NCBI GenBank assembly: GCA_015698045.1 | Contig: BLAL01000044.1 | Span: forward strand, 1,394,501-1,458,500 | Direction: 5' to 3' | Length of the DNA stretch: 64,000 nt | Origin: Rhizophagus clarus | Taxonomy: Eukaryota; Glomeromycota; Glomeromycetes; Glomerales; Glomeraceae | In this document: positions 1 to 11,320 of the stretch, piece after piece | How positions within the stretch are numbered: position 1 is the first letter of the stretch | How the letters are laid out: every line of letters begins with the position of its first letter | Made by a program: the position numbers and the translations under genes | The notes under the pieces: generated by a model | Database searches by the model: none | Told to the model about the DNA's origin: nothing | Seen by the model: only the letters and a program-made list of their open reading frames with translations

Positions 1-200
1 ATTGCGAAATTGCGATGATACATGATGAAAGAGAAATTGAATTGATTAATTGTAAATAAAGTTTATTTTGAATAAAATATGAAATTTAATAAAGAAAAAT
101 TAAAATCTGAGGTGGAGCTTATTTTTGTTTTTCAAGTATTTTAGTTAAAAGTCAGGGTAGTACTTAAATTCAGATGGTACTTAAAATCGGAAGAATATGG
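1..200 (+). mobile_element. 3' end of a diverged pogo-type transposon (truncated by window edge)
   Basis: The sequence parallels the right end of the full element at 52419-54220. It shows the same order of motifs: a TTTATTTTGAATAAAATAT stretch, a GGTGG-GCTTATTTTTGTTTTTCAAG stretch, then two subterminal motifs and a terminal GGAAGAATATGG followed by TA. Substitutions in each subterminal repeat (for example GGTAGTACTTAAA for GGTGGTGCTTAAA) make this an older copy. The transposase part lies outside the window. Confidence 0.8.
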
Positions 201-1099
201 TATATAATTTATTAATCTTTATTATAGAAATATATAAATTGTTGCTATTAGTTATAATTGGAAGATTACTTATTTTTAGAGGTTATTTAATTTAAAACTG
301 TATAATATATAGTTAAAAATCATAATTATATAATTATTCTTTTTTAGTTTAATTTATATAATTATAATAAAAATAATATTTATTATTTAATCAATTCTAA
401 AAATTTGCAACTTATAATAATTATTATTATAATTATAAAATTATTAGATAATACAATATTAAAAAAATTGGGTCATATTTTATGACTTTAAAATTTTTAA
501 GGTTGGTGATCAGTATTTATATTTGTAAGATCTCAAATTTTAAATTTGTTTTATTTATTAACAATTATTAATATTAATATATAAAATTTTTTTTATAAAT
601 TTCTATAAAACTAGATCAGTAAATATGAGAACCAATTTTTTAATGTTGTATATCTTATAATAAGATTTTTTAAAATCATTAAAATCATTATTATTAAGTA
701 TTAAATAAAAAAATGGTTCAATAAATTTAAAGATAAAAATACAGAAATTATTTTAAAATAACCAAATGATTTGATTATTTATCACTACTAAAATACTAAG
801 ATTATTCCAATATTTTTTTTATATTTATATTATTAGTTTATAAAAGTATATAATAATAAAAGCAAAACTTTGTTTATTGAAGAATTATTTGATATAATCT
901 TTACAAAGAAAAAAAAAAGGAAATTATTTCTGTTTAATAAAATGTTTAAAAGATTAAGTAAGTTATTGAAAAAGAAAAAATCATAAAATATCTTTCAAAA
1001 AGAAATATAATAATTGTTAATAAATTCATTGAAATTTCATATACAAAATAAATTGTTTACCAAAAACCTTATGCATTAAGTATAATAATTTGAGAATAA
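201..1099. other. AT-rich intergenic stretch
   Basis: Very AT-rich sequence downstream of the MATH/BTB gene. No open frame, repeat or conserved motif stands out; short A/T runs only. Confidence 0.6.
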
Positions 1100-2363
1100 T
1101 TATATGTTGAAAATGCTATCTGACTGATCTGATTGAATTTTAGAATTATTAATTTTAGCAGTGCCCTTGCCATGTGAGCTTTTTTGAGTTTTAAAATGTT
1201 CAGATAATAATTCCGACATCACATCATTAAATTTATAATAATCAGCAGACTTTTCTAAAACATTTTTAAAACCTTGAGTATCACTAACCTGTTCAAAATT
1301 TTTAACCATAAAATTTAAAACAGGTTCTTTTAAATCTTCATATTTTGGAACCAATCCAAACATAATTTCTGATGCATTATAAAGATTTAATTCATTAAAG
1401 AGTCTCATTTTTGCTCGTTCACGTAAATCTGATAAAAGATATCTATCAGCTAAACAAAACAATCCTACAGTAATGGATTCATCATCTTTGTTAATCCAAT
1501 CAATTTGATTCGTGTAAAGATATTCTAACATTGCCGCAAATACATCAGGTGCAAAATCAGTTATCTCAATTCGATGTTTAATTTGATGATTTAATTTCTC
1601 AACCTTAGTTGACAGATTATTATCAGATGAAGTTACCGTATTCTCATCGGCTTCATTTTTAATATTATTATTTGTTGATTCAGCCCAGTTACCTGATAAA
1701 ACATTTGCAAAATAATTGGATCTTTTGGAAATTATTGAACTACAAGCGTAAAAAGTCTTATCCTTCACAATAAATTCTACATCAACTGGTTGAAAATTAT
1801 ATAAATGATCTTTCCATGCATTTACAAGGTCTTTTGGAGGATATTCGAGCGGAACATTAATATTATTATATTGTATAAGTTCATCATTTCCAAAATTTTC
1901 AAATGTCACGCCAATGAGCAATACACCATTTCGTAATGATGATTTTTCAAATGCTTCTTCGCATCCATAGGCTAAATAAATTAAATATAAAATATAAATA
2001 TTTCACAATAGATAATGGATAAATAAATTTTTTCAAACATAAAATAAAATTATTACCTTTTGTAATATTTGTATCAGGTGGAACATAAAATGTATTATTA
2101 TAGAGATTATATGTTTGACCACTTACTTCTTTTGCATATAATTTTATAAATAATTTCGAACGATTTCTCCAGTTGATTTCATCTGGACTTGCGACCGAAT
2201 GAATAAATACACCATAATATTTTTCATCAGCCGTTGGTTTAACACATAATTTCCAATATAGATTATTACTTGTACAAAAATTAGGACTAAAAAATTTATC
2301 TTTTAGTTCTGAAGAATTAGTTATACTAATTTGATAGTTTAATCTTGAAATTTTTTGAGGCAT
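1100..2363 (-). CDS. MATH-like/BTB (POZ) domain protein, two exons
   Basis: Exons 2363-2057 and 1971-1100, joined by an 85-bp GT-AG phase-1 intron, give 392 residues. Residues 1-102 form a MATH-like domain (NLYWKLCVKP, GVFIHSVASPDEINWR). Residues about 145-270 form a BTB domain (VDVEFIVKDKTFYACSS, SKRSNYFANVLSGNWAES, MLEYLYTNQIDW), then a BACK-like helical tail (LRERAKMRLFNELNL, PKYEDLKEPVLNFMVKN). MATH-BTB proteins of other eukaryotes act as substrate adaptors of Cullin-3 ubiquitin ligases; that role is inferred. The acceptor gives Ala-Tyr-Gly at the junction where paralogs have Gly-Tyr-Gly. An acidic/Asn-rich loop (about residues 195-230) interrupts the BTB fold. It is the closest match to the broken copy at 7541-8352, upstream region included. 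Confidence 0.85.
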
Positions 2364-3639
2364 GTTTCTTTTTAAAAAACGGGCATCATGAGCCGGAAAA
2401 ACTAAAGTATTTATGTATTTTTAAAGATCATCAATAATTAACCTTTAAAGGTAAAAGAATCCCCATTATTTGTACCAGGTTGCCACATTAGTAAATTAAC
2501 AAAATCGAATTAGGTATTAAGGAAACATAACGTTTTAGTTTACGTCAGCTATTTTATTCTTTGTTTCACCTCGGTATAGTGAATTTGTGGGCTGAAACTA
2601 AATTCGTTATAGTGAGGAAATTCGTACAGCAAATAAATTCATTATATCAAAAATAAATTGCAATCACGTGACTTACAAATCGAGTATGGCAAATAGTTAA
2701 TTTTTGCACATAACAAATATCATGTGATAAGAACTCATGTGAGAGGTCATTTTATTATATGTTCCTTTATAAATTCGTGTGAACTGCATTATTGATTAAA
2801 TTTGACCTGTCGTTATAAAAAAAAACTAAAAGTAAAAATAAAAAAATATAAAAAAGGAATAATGAATTCAAAAATGATAACAATTGCTGTATGATCCAAT
2901 CAAAAATAAATGAGACTTGCTTGTAAAGATGAGCACAATTTAATGCACGTATGACGTACCAGTCGTACCACCGTCGTGATACATTATGCCCAATCATGCC
3001 AAAAACTCTAGTTTTATATAAAAAAGTCCGGTATTCAAATAAAGTTAGAGTAAAATGTAAATAGTTGAATTTCTAAATAAAATTACTAATAAAATTAACA
3101 AAATTTAAATTTATATCTTTCTTTAAGAATGATTTAAATGTTATAGAACAAGTTTCTCTTCGGTTTTAAAGGCAATTAATTATTCAAATAAGTTTTTGAA
3201 ATTTCAATTTTGTAAGTAAAAATTAATTTTACTATTATAAAATTTTTGATGAAAATTTTGAAATCCAAGTGCGATAAAGTTCCCAATTACATAGCATACT
3301 TTTTTATATGTGATGAAAATCACTTGTTTGATGCAGTGTCGGAATTAATTTCCTTTAAAAAATATCCGTGAAGCAGTAGAAGATTGATTGAAAACTACCA
3401 ATAGACCAATTCTAGACCTTCTAAATTTCCATTGGAAGTTTCCAATACCATAGGTTTACATATACATATATATGTATAATGAATGATATGGATAAAAGAT
3501 CCTGAAAGTCATTAGAATGCACATCACTGCCATAAAATAATATTATCAGTCTCATCAATTTGAAAAAACATCATTAACAGTTAATGTGACTCATAACTTA
3601 TTTGTACCACCTTCTCACAGTCATGATTCAAGGTAATTC
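2364..3639. other. Intergenic region upstream of the first MATH/BTB gene
   Basis: The first 150 bases match the upstream flank of the broken copy at 8352 and probably hold its promoter (TATTTATG at 2408-2415 reads CATAAATA on the minus strand). The rest holds a transposon-like inverted motif pair (2569-2617). I see no supported gene; a 76-codon minus frame at 2767-2997 is low-complexity. Confidence 0.5.
2569..2617. repeat. Inverted motif pair resembling pogo/Tc1-type transposon ends
   Basis: CCTCGGTATAGTGAATTT at 2569-2586 is mirrored by AAATTCGTTATAGTGAGG at 2600-2617, whose reverse complement begins CCTCACTATAACGAATTT. The CCTC-TATA-CGAATTT theme is common at ends of pogo/Tigger-like elements. 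No transposase is nearby, so this would be a relic or MITE fragment. Confidence 0.35.
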
Positions 3640-3960
3640 CTAAAAGAACGCATATTTACTCTTCTTCAAGGATGCTCAAGTCGTACAGTTGCTGTTGAAT
3701 AAGTTATTTAATAATTAAGAATAAAAAAGGGAAATGGAAAAACGGGTTGTTTTGATGTTGTTCTTGTTCCAAAACCAGGATGATTCCAAAACTTCAAAGT
3801 ATCATCATTTTTCAACGGGATAATAACCTGAAATACAATAACAAACAAATGGTTTGATAACATTAAGGTTGAGATTTTGGATTGGCCAGCACAATTATCA
3901 GATTTAAATCATATTGAACGTTTGTTTGTAAGTTGTAACAGATCTCCTGTTAATATTATT
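3640..3960 (+). mobile_element. Tc1/mariner transposase relic
   Basis: Three fragments occur in Tc1-transposase order. LKERIFTLLQGCSSRTVA at 3640-3693 resembles the N-terminal helix-turn-helix. FQRDNNLKYNNKQMV near 3808-3855 corresponds to the FQQDN-K block around the second catalytic Asp. LDWPAQLSDLNHIERL near 3877-3924 matches the WPAQSPDLNPIE block carrying the last acidic residue. The fragments lie in different frames with stops (TAA, TGA) and most of the middle is missing, so it is non-functional. Terminal repeats were not identified. Confidence 0.75.
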
Positions 3961-4747
3961 AGCATTATTTATGAGATATTTATATTTTGTTTTTATATAT
4001 CATTCATCATCAAAAAACAAACAAAAATAAACCGATTTTCAATTCAACTTTGACATGGTTGGTATTAAAAAAAAATTATTAATCTTTTAATCGGAAGTTA
4101 TTTTCCAGGTTTAACTTTTAAAAAAGATAAAAAATTTTTAACAAAGATTTTTAGCTAAAATTCTTTCGGTTAAAACTAGTAATAAAATAAATTATCATCC
4201 AGCATATAAATGAACGTAAACCGCAACTCATCATTTATTCGTATAAGGAAAAAAAATAAAAGGTTATAAATTTAGCATTGATTGTTTATTTTCCGATTAT
4301 TGATATTGGAAAATGTTGAAATAGCTCACTTTATTTTAGCATTTATTCGTTAATATTACAATCGTTTTTTTTTGTGCTACTTTCATTATATTGCTGCGGT
4401 TCGTCCAAATAAGATTTAAAATTACCAATAAAAAAAATTAAAAAATAAAAGTATAAAAAGCCTCTTAATTTAACTTTGTCACTATCAGCATTATTACTAA
4501 CTGCCATTAAAACATATTTTAACAATATGAGGAGTTTATGAAATAATTGTACGACTCCATTACTCCGTCCGGAGTAATTATCAGATCATGTACATGTTTT
4601 ATATGATATTTTGATTATATTATTAAATTAACGTAATAGATCCACTTCTTTCTTTTGATAAAGTCTTTAAACTAAAACCGTAAATACGAAACTATTTATC
4701 ATTTAATTTGATATCACTAAGCAAAACTATTCTGTAAAAAAAAAAAA
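3961..4747. other. Intergenic, upstream of pseudokinase gene
   Basis: Mostly AT-rich filler. It contains a perfect hairpin at 4559-4578. About 90 bases before the ATG (with CGTAAATACGAA and CTATTTAT) match the flank upstream of the broken kinase at 9583, so the duplicated unit included a promoter. A 60-codon minus frame at 4343-4525 has no support. Confidence 0.5.
4559..4578. repeat. Perfect 9-bp inverted repeat (hairpin)
   Basis: ATTACTCCG and CGGAGTAAT are separated by TC. It is GC-rich for this neighbourhood and lies about 170 bp upstream of the kinase-like gene. Function unknown; it could be a protein-binding palindrome or a MITE remnant. Confidence 0.5.
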
Positions 4748-5970
4748 ATGGAGAGTTGTCCAGAATGTGATAGGCCTATTATATCCTTCGGTTGGTGTAG
4801 GACGTGTGAAACTAATTTTATGAAAGGAAAATTTTCTTATTGGTCATCAGGAAATAATAATATTGATAAATTAATTCGACATACTCAATTACATGCCTCA
4901 AAATGTTGTGATTACTTAGAATGGATTCCATTTGAAACACTTGATATAGGTAAATATATTGACAGTGGTGGATTTAGTAGCATTTATTCTGCAGATTGGA
5001 TGGAAGGTCCAAGGAGAAATTGGAATGATTGTTCGCAAGAATGGATTAGAACCGGGCCAATCAAGGTTGCCTTGAAACGTCTTAATGATTCACTAATTAA
5101 TATTTCAAGTTCTTACGTTGGTCAAGTAATTATACTTATTTCTATTAATTATATTCCTTCTAGAATGCCTAATGATTCATTATTTATTTATTTGCGTTCA
5201 AATATTCCCAATAGATTAAAATACATCATGAGTGTATACAATTGGCTTCATTCGTTGAAACATATGGAATTACAAAAGATTCAACATCTAATTATATGAT
5301 AGTTATGAAATACTATGAAAAAAACTTGTACCAATATCTTGATCGTCACACTCTCACATGGGAGGATATAATATATATATTACGGGAAACCGCTAGATGT
5401 CTTATAGAAATTCACAATAAAGGAAAAATTCATAAAAACCTTCATGGAGGGAATTTATTTATTGAAGATGAAAACCCTTTAAACGTTCGTATTGGAGACG
5501 TGAGCCTTTACGGACCATGTTACGATCATGAAACAAATCAAATTTATGGTGTCTTGCCATATATCGCACCGGAAGTTTTACGTGGAGAAGATTACACTAC
5601 TGCTTCTGATATATATTCTTTTGGGGTTATAATGAATATTCTTGTAACCAGAAAAAGACCTTGGTATAATAGGGCTCATAACATTAATTTAGCAAAAGAT
5701 ATCTGTGATGATAAAAGGCTTGAAATTCCGAACTATACACCAAGTTTTTACGCAGAATTAATGAGACGATGTTGGAACAATGTACCAGGGGAGCGTCCAT
5801 CTGCAATTGAATTACATGGAAAATTAAATTTGAATAATTTAATTTTTAAATATGAAGAAACTCAATTACCTGGTGTATATAATCATCCGGAAGTACATCC
5901 CGAAGCATCTTATATAAGCAGACCTTTGTGTTTTCCTGAATTATTCAAACATGATCGATCACTAAAATAA
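4748..5970 (+). CDS. TKL-type protein kinase-like gene, predicted pseudokinase
   Basis: Exons 4748-5125 and 5215-5970 (89-bp GT-AG intron, phase 0) encode 377 residues. A zinc-ribbon-like CxxC-9-CxxC (Cys4, 7, 17, 20) precedes a kinase-fold domain. Visible motifs: glycine-loop remnant IDSGGFSSIY (71-80, first Gly is Asp), VALK with Lys110, HKN at 199-201 where active kinases have HRD, DVS at 221-223 for DFG, APE 244-246, SDIYSFG and the C-lobe WNNVPGERP. The alpha-C Glu position appears to be Gln126 (GQIK). Loss of the catalytic Asp, alpha-C Glu and DFG Gly argues for a pseudokinase acting as scaffold or sensor; that role is inferred. Paralog of 11321-12687 and of the broken copies at 6878 and 9583. 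An AATAAA-like signal lies near 6196. Confidence 0.85.
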
Positions 5971-6877
5971 GGATCGATGATTTACTAGAAAGTTTTGGCC
6001 AATCAAAGTGGTTTACCTCTTTGGATTCTGCAAGTGGTACTGAGATATTGAAAAGGCTGCCTTTGTTACCATTTTTGGGTTGAACATATTTTCAGTATTT
6101 TCGAATTTTGTTTAATTTTAACCATTTGTAAATAGAACTTCCTCTTCTATTTCATTTTTTATTTATGTATTTTTAATTGTACTTATTATTAATTCTTAAT
6201 AAATTTAATATTATATAAAATCAACTATTTGTGTTATTTCTTTGCAGATTTTACGTTTTGGTCTAGAGAATTCAAGCGTCCGGATGAGGAAAAAAAATCT
6301 TAATGAAATTAATAACGCGAATAAAAAATCATCTAAATATGTCTAAAAAAATTTGATTTTATTGCATTCATTGCATTTATATAATTTATGTAATATTATT
6401 ATAAAAAATTTTTGATTTAAAAAAAAATTAACGTCACATAACCTATTAAAGCTCTGCAGACCATTTGGTTGAAATCGTAAACTGTTAAAGTATTAATAAA
6501 GATGGGGACAATGATTGGTTAGGAAAGGCGGTCAAGGCACCTGACGATATGAATCAGATCCAAAGAATGGTTCGTTTCTTATCTTGGTACAAATAGATTT
6601 AACGCAAAATCTATATTCCTGCGTATGTTTTAATTATAATAATTGAAAATAAAAATATAATAACGTAAAGATAAATAAAATAATTTATCATAAAAAATAA
6701 TAATAATTTAGTTAATCTAATAAAAAAATCAAACCACGGCAAAAAAAGATAAATATCCTCTAACTCATTTTGTTAATTCTTCAATCAACAAATGCTTCGT
6801 AAATATAACAGATTGTTATATTAAAAAAGTCAGGATTCACATGTATATTTGCGCAAAAAAAGGTTTATGTGATATTA
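5971..6877. other. Intergenic AT-rich stretch between kinase copies
   Basis: Contains the probable polyadenylation region of the preceding gene and A/T-rich sequence. No gene seen. Confidence 0.5.
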
Positions 6878-7536
6878 TAATTCAGAAAGTGCGACGGTAT
6901 ACTAATAATGAATGCTTCAAAATGTATTTCTGGAATGGACACAATCTTTAGGTAAATGTAAAAACATTTTTCATCTTTATCTTCAAAAATATTGTATTCA
7001 TCGAAAATTCCCGAGGATTTGGATCATCACAAATTAAAGTGATCCATTCGCCTATTTTTTCATTCATATAAGATGTACTAAAGATCATTATCTCAACATC
7101 ATTGCATTAATACCGCATAAAAGCTTTGTGTATCCTCTGGAATTTCAAGCCTCTAACCATATAAATATCTTTTGCTTGCTAAACTAATATTATGAGCTCT
7201 AAGGTCATTTTCTGATTGCAAAATATTCATAATAATGTTAAATGAATATATCAGAACAGTAGTACAATTTTCGCCACCTAAAACTTCCGGCGCAATGTTT
7301 GGAAGACTATATATTTGATTTGATTCATGATAGCAACATGGACCATAAAGATACACATCTCTAACACGAGTATCTGTAGAGTCTTTCATCCATAAATAAA
7401 TTTCCTCTATGAACATTTTTATGAACTATTCCTTCAGAATGAATCTTAAGACTTTCAGCTATTCCCCACAATATATCGATTATAACATTACAAGAAAGAA
7501 ATCCCATTAGAACGATCAAGATATCGGTACCAGGTT
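6878..7536 (-). pseudogene. Broken TKL kinase-like copy (C-terminal two thirds)
   Basis: On the minus strand the sequence matches codons of the intact gene at 11321-12142, from the YQYLD region to the HPEAxYxSR tail. It has deletions, frameshifts and a missing N-terminal half. Recognisable pieces include DTRVRDVYLYGPC, NIAPEVLGGEN and RAHNISLAS. Homology stops at about 7536, directly against MATH/BTB homology starting at about 7541, so two unrelated pseudogenes are fused at a deletion or rearrangement junction. Confidence 0.85.
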
Positions 7537-7540
7537 GACA

Positions 7541-8352
7541 TTTTTAAATCTTCATATTTTGCAACCATGTCCGCTAAACGACATTTGTTAATCCAGTGTA
7601 AAAATTTCTAAAATTTAATCTGTTATCTCAATTCGATGTTAATTTGATAATTTAATATCACAACCATAGTTAAAAGTTCAGTATCATCAGATAGCGTTGT
7701 CGAATTCTCATCAGTTTCATTTTAAATATTATTATTTTTTTGATCCAGCCCAGTTACCTGATAAAACATTTGCAAAATAATTAGATCTTTTAGAAATTAT
7801 CGAGCTACAAGCTTATCTTTCACAATAAATTTTACTTAAAATTATATAAATTCTCTCCATACAATTACAAAGTTTTTAAAGGATATTCGAGTAAAACATT
7901 AATATTATTGTAAGCTCGTCATTTCCAAAATTTTTCAAATGTCACGACAATAATGATCTTCCAAAATGCTTCTTCGCATCCTTAAGCTAAATAAATTTTT
8001 GAATATAAAATATGAAAAATATCTTTTTTTTTTTCAATTGATAATTAACAGATAATATTTTAAAATTATTACCTTCTGTAATATTTATATCAAATGGAGC
8101 ATAAAATAAAATTGGTATAGAGATTACACGTTTGACCACTGACTTCTTTTTGCGTATAATTTTAATATAATTTGAACGATTTCTCCGGCTTATTCAGTTT
8201 ATTCATCTTGTCCTGCAACCGGATGAATAAATACACTAAATTTCTTCGTCAACCATTGGTATAATTCCAATATAAAATAGGCTGAAAAAATTTTTGTTTA
8301 ACTCCAAAGAATTAGGTATACTAATTTGATAGTTTAAAAATTTTTTTGACAT
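7541..8352 (-). pseudogene. Broken MATH/BTB gene copy
   Basis: Minus-strand copy of the gene at 1100-2363. The start codon (8352) and LNYQISIPNSLEL beginning survive, as does an intron-like stretch with a TTAC/AG pattern near 8000-8070. The BTB part (near 7690-7810, CAGCCCAGTTACCTGATAAA) is almost identical to the parent. Many small indels destroy the frame, about 120 bp of the distal BTB is deleted, and the BACK region is lost at the junction with the kinase pseudogene. The upstream flank is also shared with the parent, so the duplication included the promoter. Confidence 0.85.
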
Positions 8353-9582
8353 TTTTAAGCAAAAAAAAGGGTATGACTGAAAAACAACTTTATTTATGCA
8401 TTCTCAGATCATCATATCATTAACTTCTAAAGGCAAAAGGTTTCCCATTATGTCCTGATTTACCTCATTAGTAAATTAATGAAATTTTTACGAATGTATT
8501 AAATCGGTTGCCAAGTGATTATCCTGAATCCTGATAATCTATGTTGCTAATAGAATTTAATCCTTCTAATTCTTCTTATGTAATAACCGCGAACATTGTT
8601 TTATCATTTCCTTTTTGAGAAGGCACTATTCATCCATTCATATGAATTGAGCAAAATTTTATTAATAGAAAGTAATAAAAATAAAAAAATTTATAACTTA
8701 ATTTAATTTTGTGCATCTTTCATCACTTTTTATTAATTAAATCATTATAAAATAATAAAAATTACCACTTATATTAAATAAAGATATTGAATTAAGGTGT
8801 CTAATATAAACCACTTCAGAATTAAAAAGGTTCCCATATTTTATTATTAATAGCATTACATAACTTTTCGGGATATTGTTTTGACTTTTGATATTTTTGG
8901 TTGGATCGATGATTTATTTGTAGAGATTAGCTGTAGGTTCACCGGATTACCGGATTTACAATCGGAAAATTTCTCGCATAACCTTAATAGTATATATAAT
9001 TAAACAAAGCGGATGATCACTTGTTATCTGGTGTAAAAAAATAAATCTGGGAATTTGAACAAAGTTTTCAAATACTGTACTTATCATCGATATTATGACA
9101 ACCCTGTTTTTAACAATACTATTAATAACTATTAATAAAATTGGTAACTGATTAATAAACAAATTTTCATTTATTTATTTCCAAGTAAATAAATGTATGT
9201 TCATTATCACTCCATTTGCAAAAATATTGTACGTTTGTCATCGGCAAAACCTAATTTATTAAATCAAGGTAAGATATTTAAAAAGTAATAAAAATCCACT
9301 CTTAGCTATATCGCTGTCATTAACTAATTAAAATCAAAAACTAATATCTGGTTGTTGAAATGATATTAATTATTGATTTCATTATTGTGATTTTTATAAA
9401 ATTCAACTATCATATAAACAAATCATATTATATTAGTGTATTAGAATCATTAGCGTTAGTCTCTGTACCGCTGGACCGGACCTTTGGGTGACAAATTCTG
9501 TACGTTTGGTAACGTAAATACGAATCTATTTATTATTTGATCCAGTTAATTTGACGTGCTAAACTCTGTAAAGAAAAAAAAA
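8353..9582. other. Intergenic region between pseudogenes
   Basis: The left part is the duplicated flank of the BTB pseudogene. The right part (about 9490-9582) is the duplicated upstream flank of the kinase family. I see no gene; a 68-codon minus frame at 8956-9162 is unsupported. Confidence 0.5.
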
Positions 9583-10587
9583 ATGGGAATCAAAGAGTTG
9601 CCCAGACTGTAATAAACCCAGATCTTTTAAATGGTGCAAAGACTGCGAAATCAATTCTATGAAGGGTAACTTTTTTTATTGGACATCGGAAAATAAATAT
9701 ATTGATGAAATGATCCTCTCAAGCTTGTGATTATTTGGAATGGATTCCATTTGAGGCATTTGAAATGGTTAAATATATTGGAAGTGGTGGATTTAGTAGT
9801 GTCTATTCAGCTCTTTAGATGGAAGGACCTAGATTAGTTTGGGATGTAACGTTACAAGAATGGACTCGAACCGGCCCAATCAAAGTTGCTTTGAAACATC
9901 TTGATAATTCAATAAATATTACTAGTTCTTACATCGATCAGGTAACCATAATTAAACGATTTTATAATTTTTTTTCCTGAAGATAATCTTTAAATTCACT
10001 CATACATTTGGAATTACAAGGGATTCGACGTCTAATTATATGCTTGTTATGAAGTATTATGAAATGGAAACTTGTATCAATATCTTGATTGTCACAATGG
10101 GGTTCTTTCTTGGAAAGTTATAATAGATTTGTTACGGGGAATCGCTGGAAGTCTTGAGAAAATTCACATTAAAGAAAAGATTCAATAAAATCATCACGGA
10201 GGAAATTTATTTATTGGGAATGAAATAATCTCTATAGACGCTCTTATTGGTGACGTAGGCCTTTATGGTCCATGTAATCTTCATGAAAATGATAATTCGG
10301 GACAGATATATAGTGTTTTACCATACATTGCACCGGAAGTTTTACGTGGAAAATCTCATAGTGCTGCATCCGACATGTATTTACTTGGTATAATTATGAA
10401 TATTCTTGCAACCGGAAAAAGTCCTTGGTATAATAGAGCTCATGATATTAGTTTAGCAAAAGATATTTGTGATGGTGAAAGGCTTGAAATTCCGGAAGAT
10501 ACGCCAAGTTTCTACGCAAGATTAATGCGACAATGTTGGAACAATGAACCAGAAAAACATCCACTTGTGACTGATTTATATAAATAA
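9583..10587 (+). pseudogene. Broken TKL kinase-like gene
   Basis: Full-length copy of the pseudokinase family, disabled several times. The ATG at 9583 is one base out of frame with the zinc-ribbon codons (KSCPDCNK). A stop and frameshift occur near 9728, and TAG at 9816-9818 replaces the Trp codon of the intact copy. Further frameshifts lie near 10066 and 10187. The end is in frame again (RLEIPEDTPSFYARLMRQCWNN). The stretch 9740-10010, including the intron, is nearly identical to the inverted region 12140-12440 of the intact gene, which suggests recent duplication or gene conversion. Confidence 0.9.
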
Positions 10588-11320
10588 TTAAATTGAATTA
10601 ATTTAATCTGTGATAATGATGATTATTCCATTTTTGTGATCATCAGTTTTATTGTCATTGCTATAGTATCATCATCAAAAACGATTCACTTCTATCTATT
10701 TAACATCCCTCGTTATTTTGACTCCAATCAAAGTTGGTTCCTTCCAAATACGACTAATGGTTTATTATTTATTCAAACTGGCGGATCCTTTGGATATTCA
10801 TCACAAAAACAATACGGATGATATCATAGAACGATAACAAAGAAATTGGAATAACTATGAAAGTTACTCGGCCAATTAAAAATTTCACTCATCTAAATGG
10901 TCTGGTATTTTTTTTTTAAAAACATAATTATTGCATTTATACAATTTATAATTTTTATAATATTATTATAAAGAATTTCATAATTTGTTGATTTTTTTAA
11001 AAAAAACATAATCTAAAAAAACGTAAATGATAAGTTCTTAATCATAATAATTGAATATCAATAACGAATAAAATAAAAAAAATATATAACAACAACATAA
11101 AGATAAATATGTAATTTAATTCATAAAAACATAAATTTGTTAAATTGCATAATAATAAGATAAAAATTAAAATAAGAAATGAAATAAAAAAAAAAAATCA
11201 AACAACGAAAGTGTAAGAAAAGTTCTTTACCCAATCTTCTTGATTCATCAATCAACAATCGCGATTGAGAGAAAATCAAATTAATTAAGCGGGTCAAGAA
11301 CTATAAGTACATTTGTCAAT
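10588..11320. other. Convergent intergenic region
   Basis: Lies between two converging kinase copies. AT-rich with several A/T runs; the flanks are probable 3' untranslated regions. No gene seen. Confidence 0.5.

Noticed and set aside
2767..2997. 76-codon minus-strand frame
   Set aside because: Low-complexity hydrophobic and Phe/Leu-rich translation of A-rich DNA, no domain or splice support.
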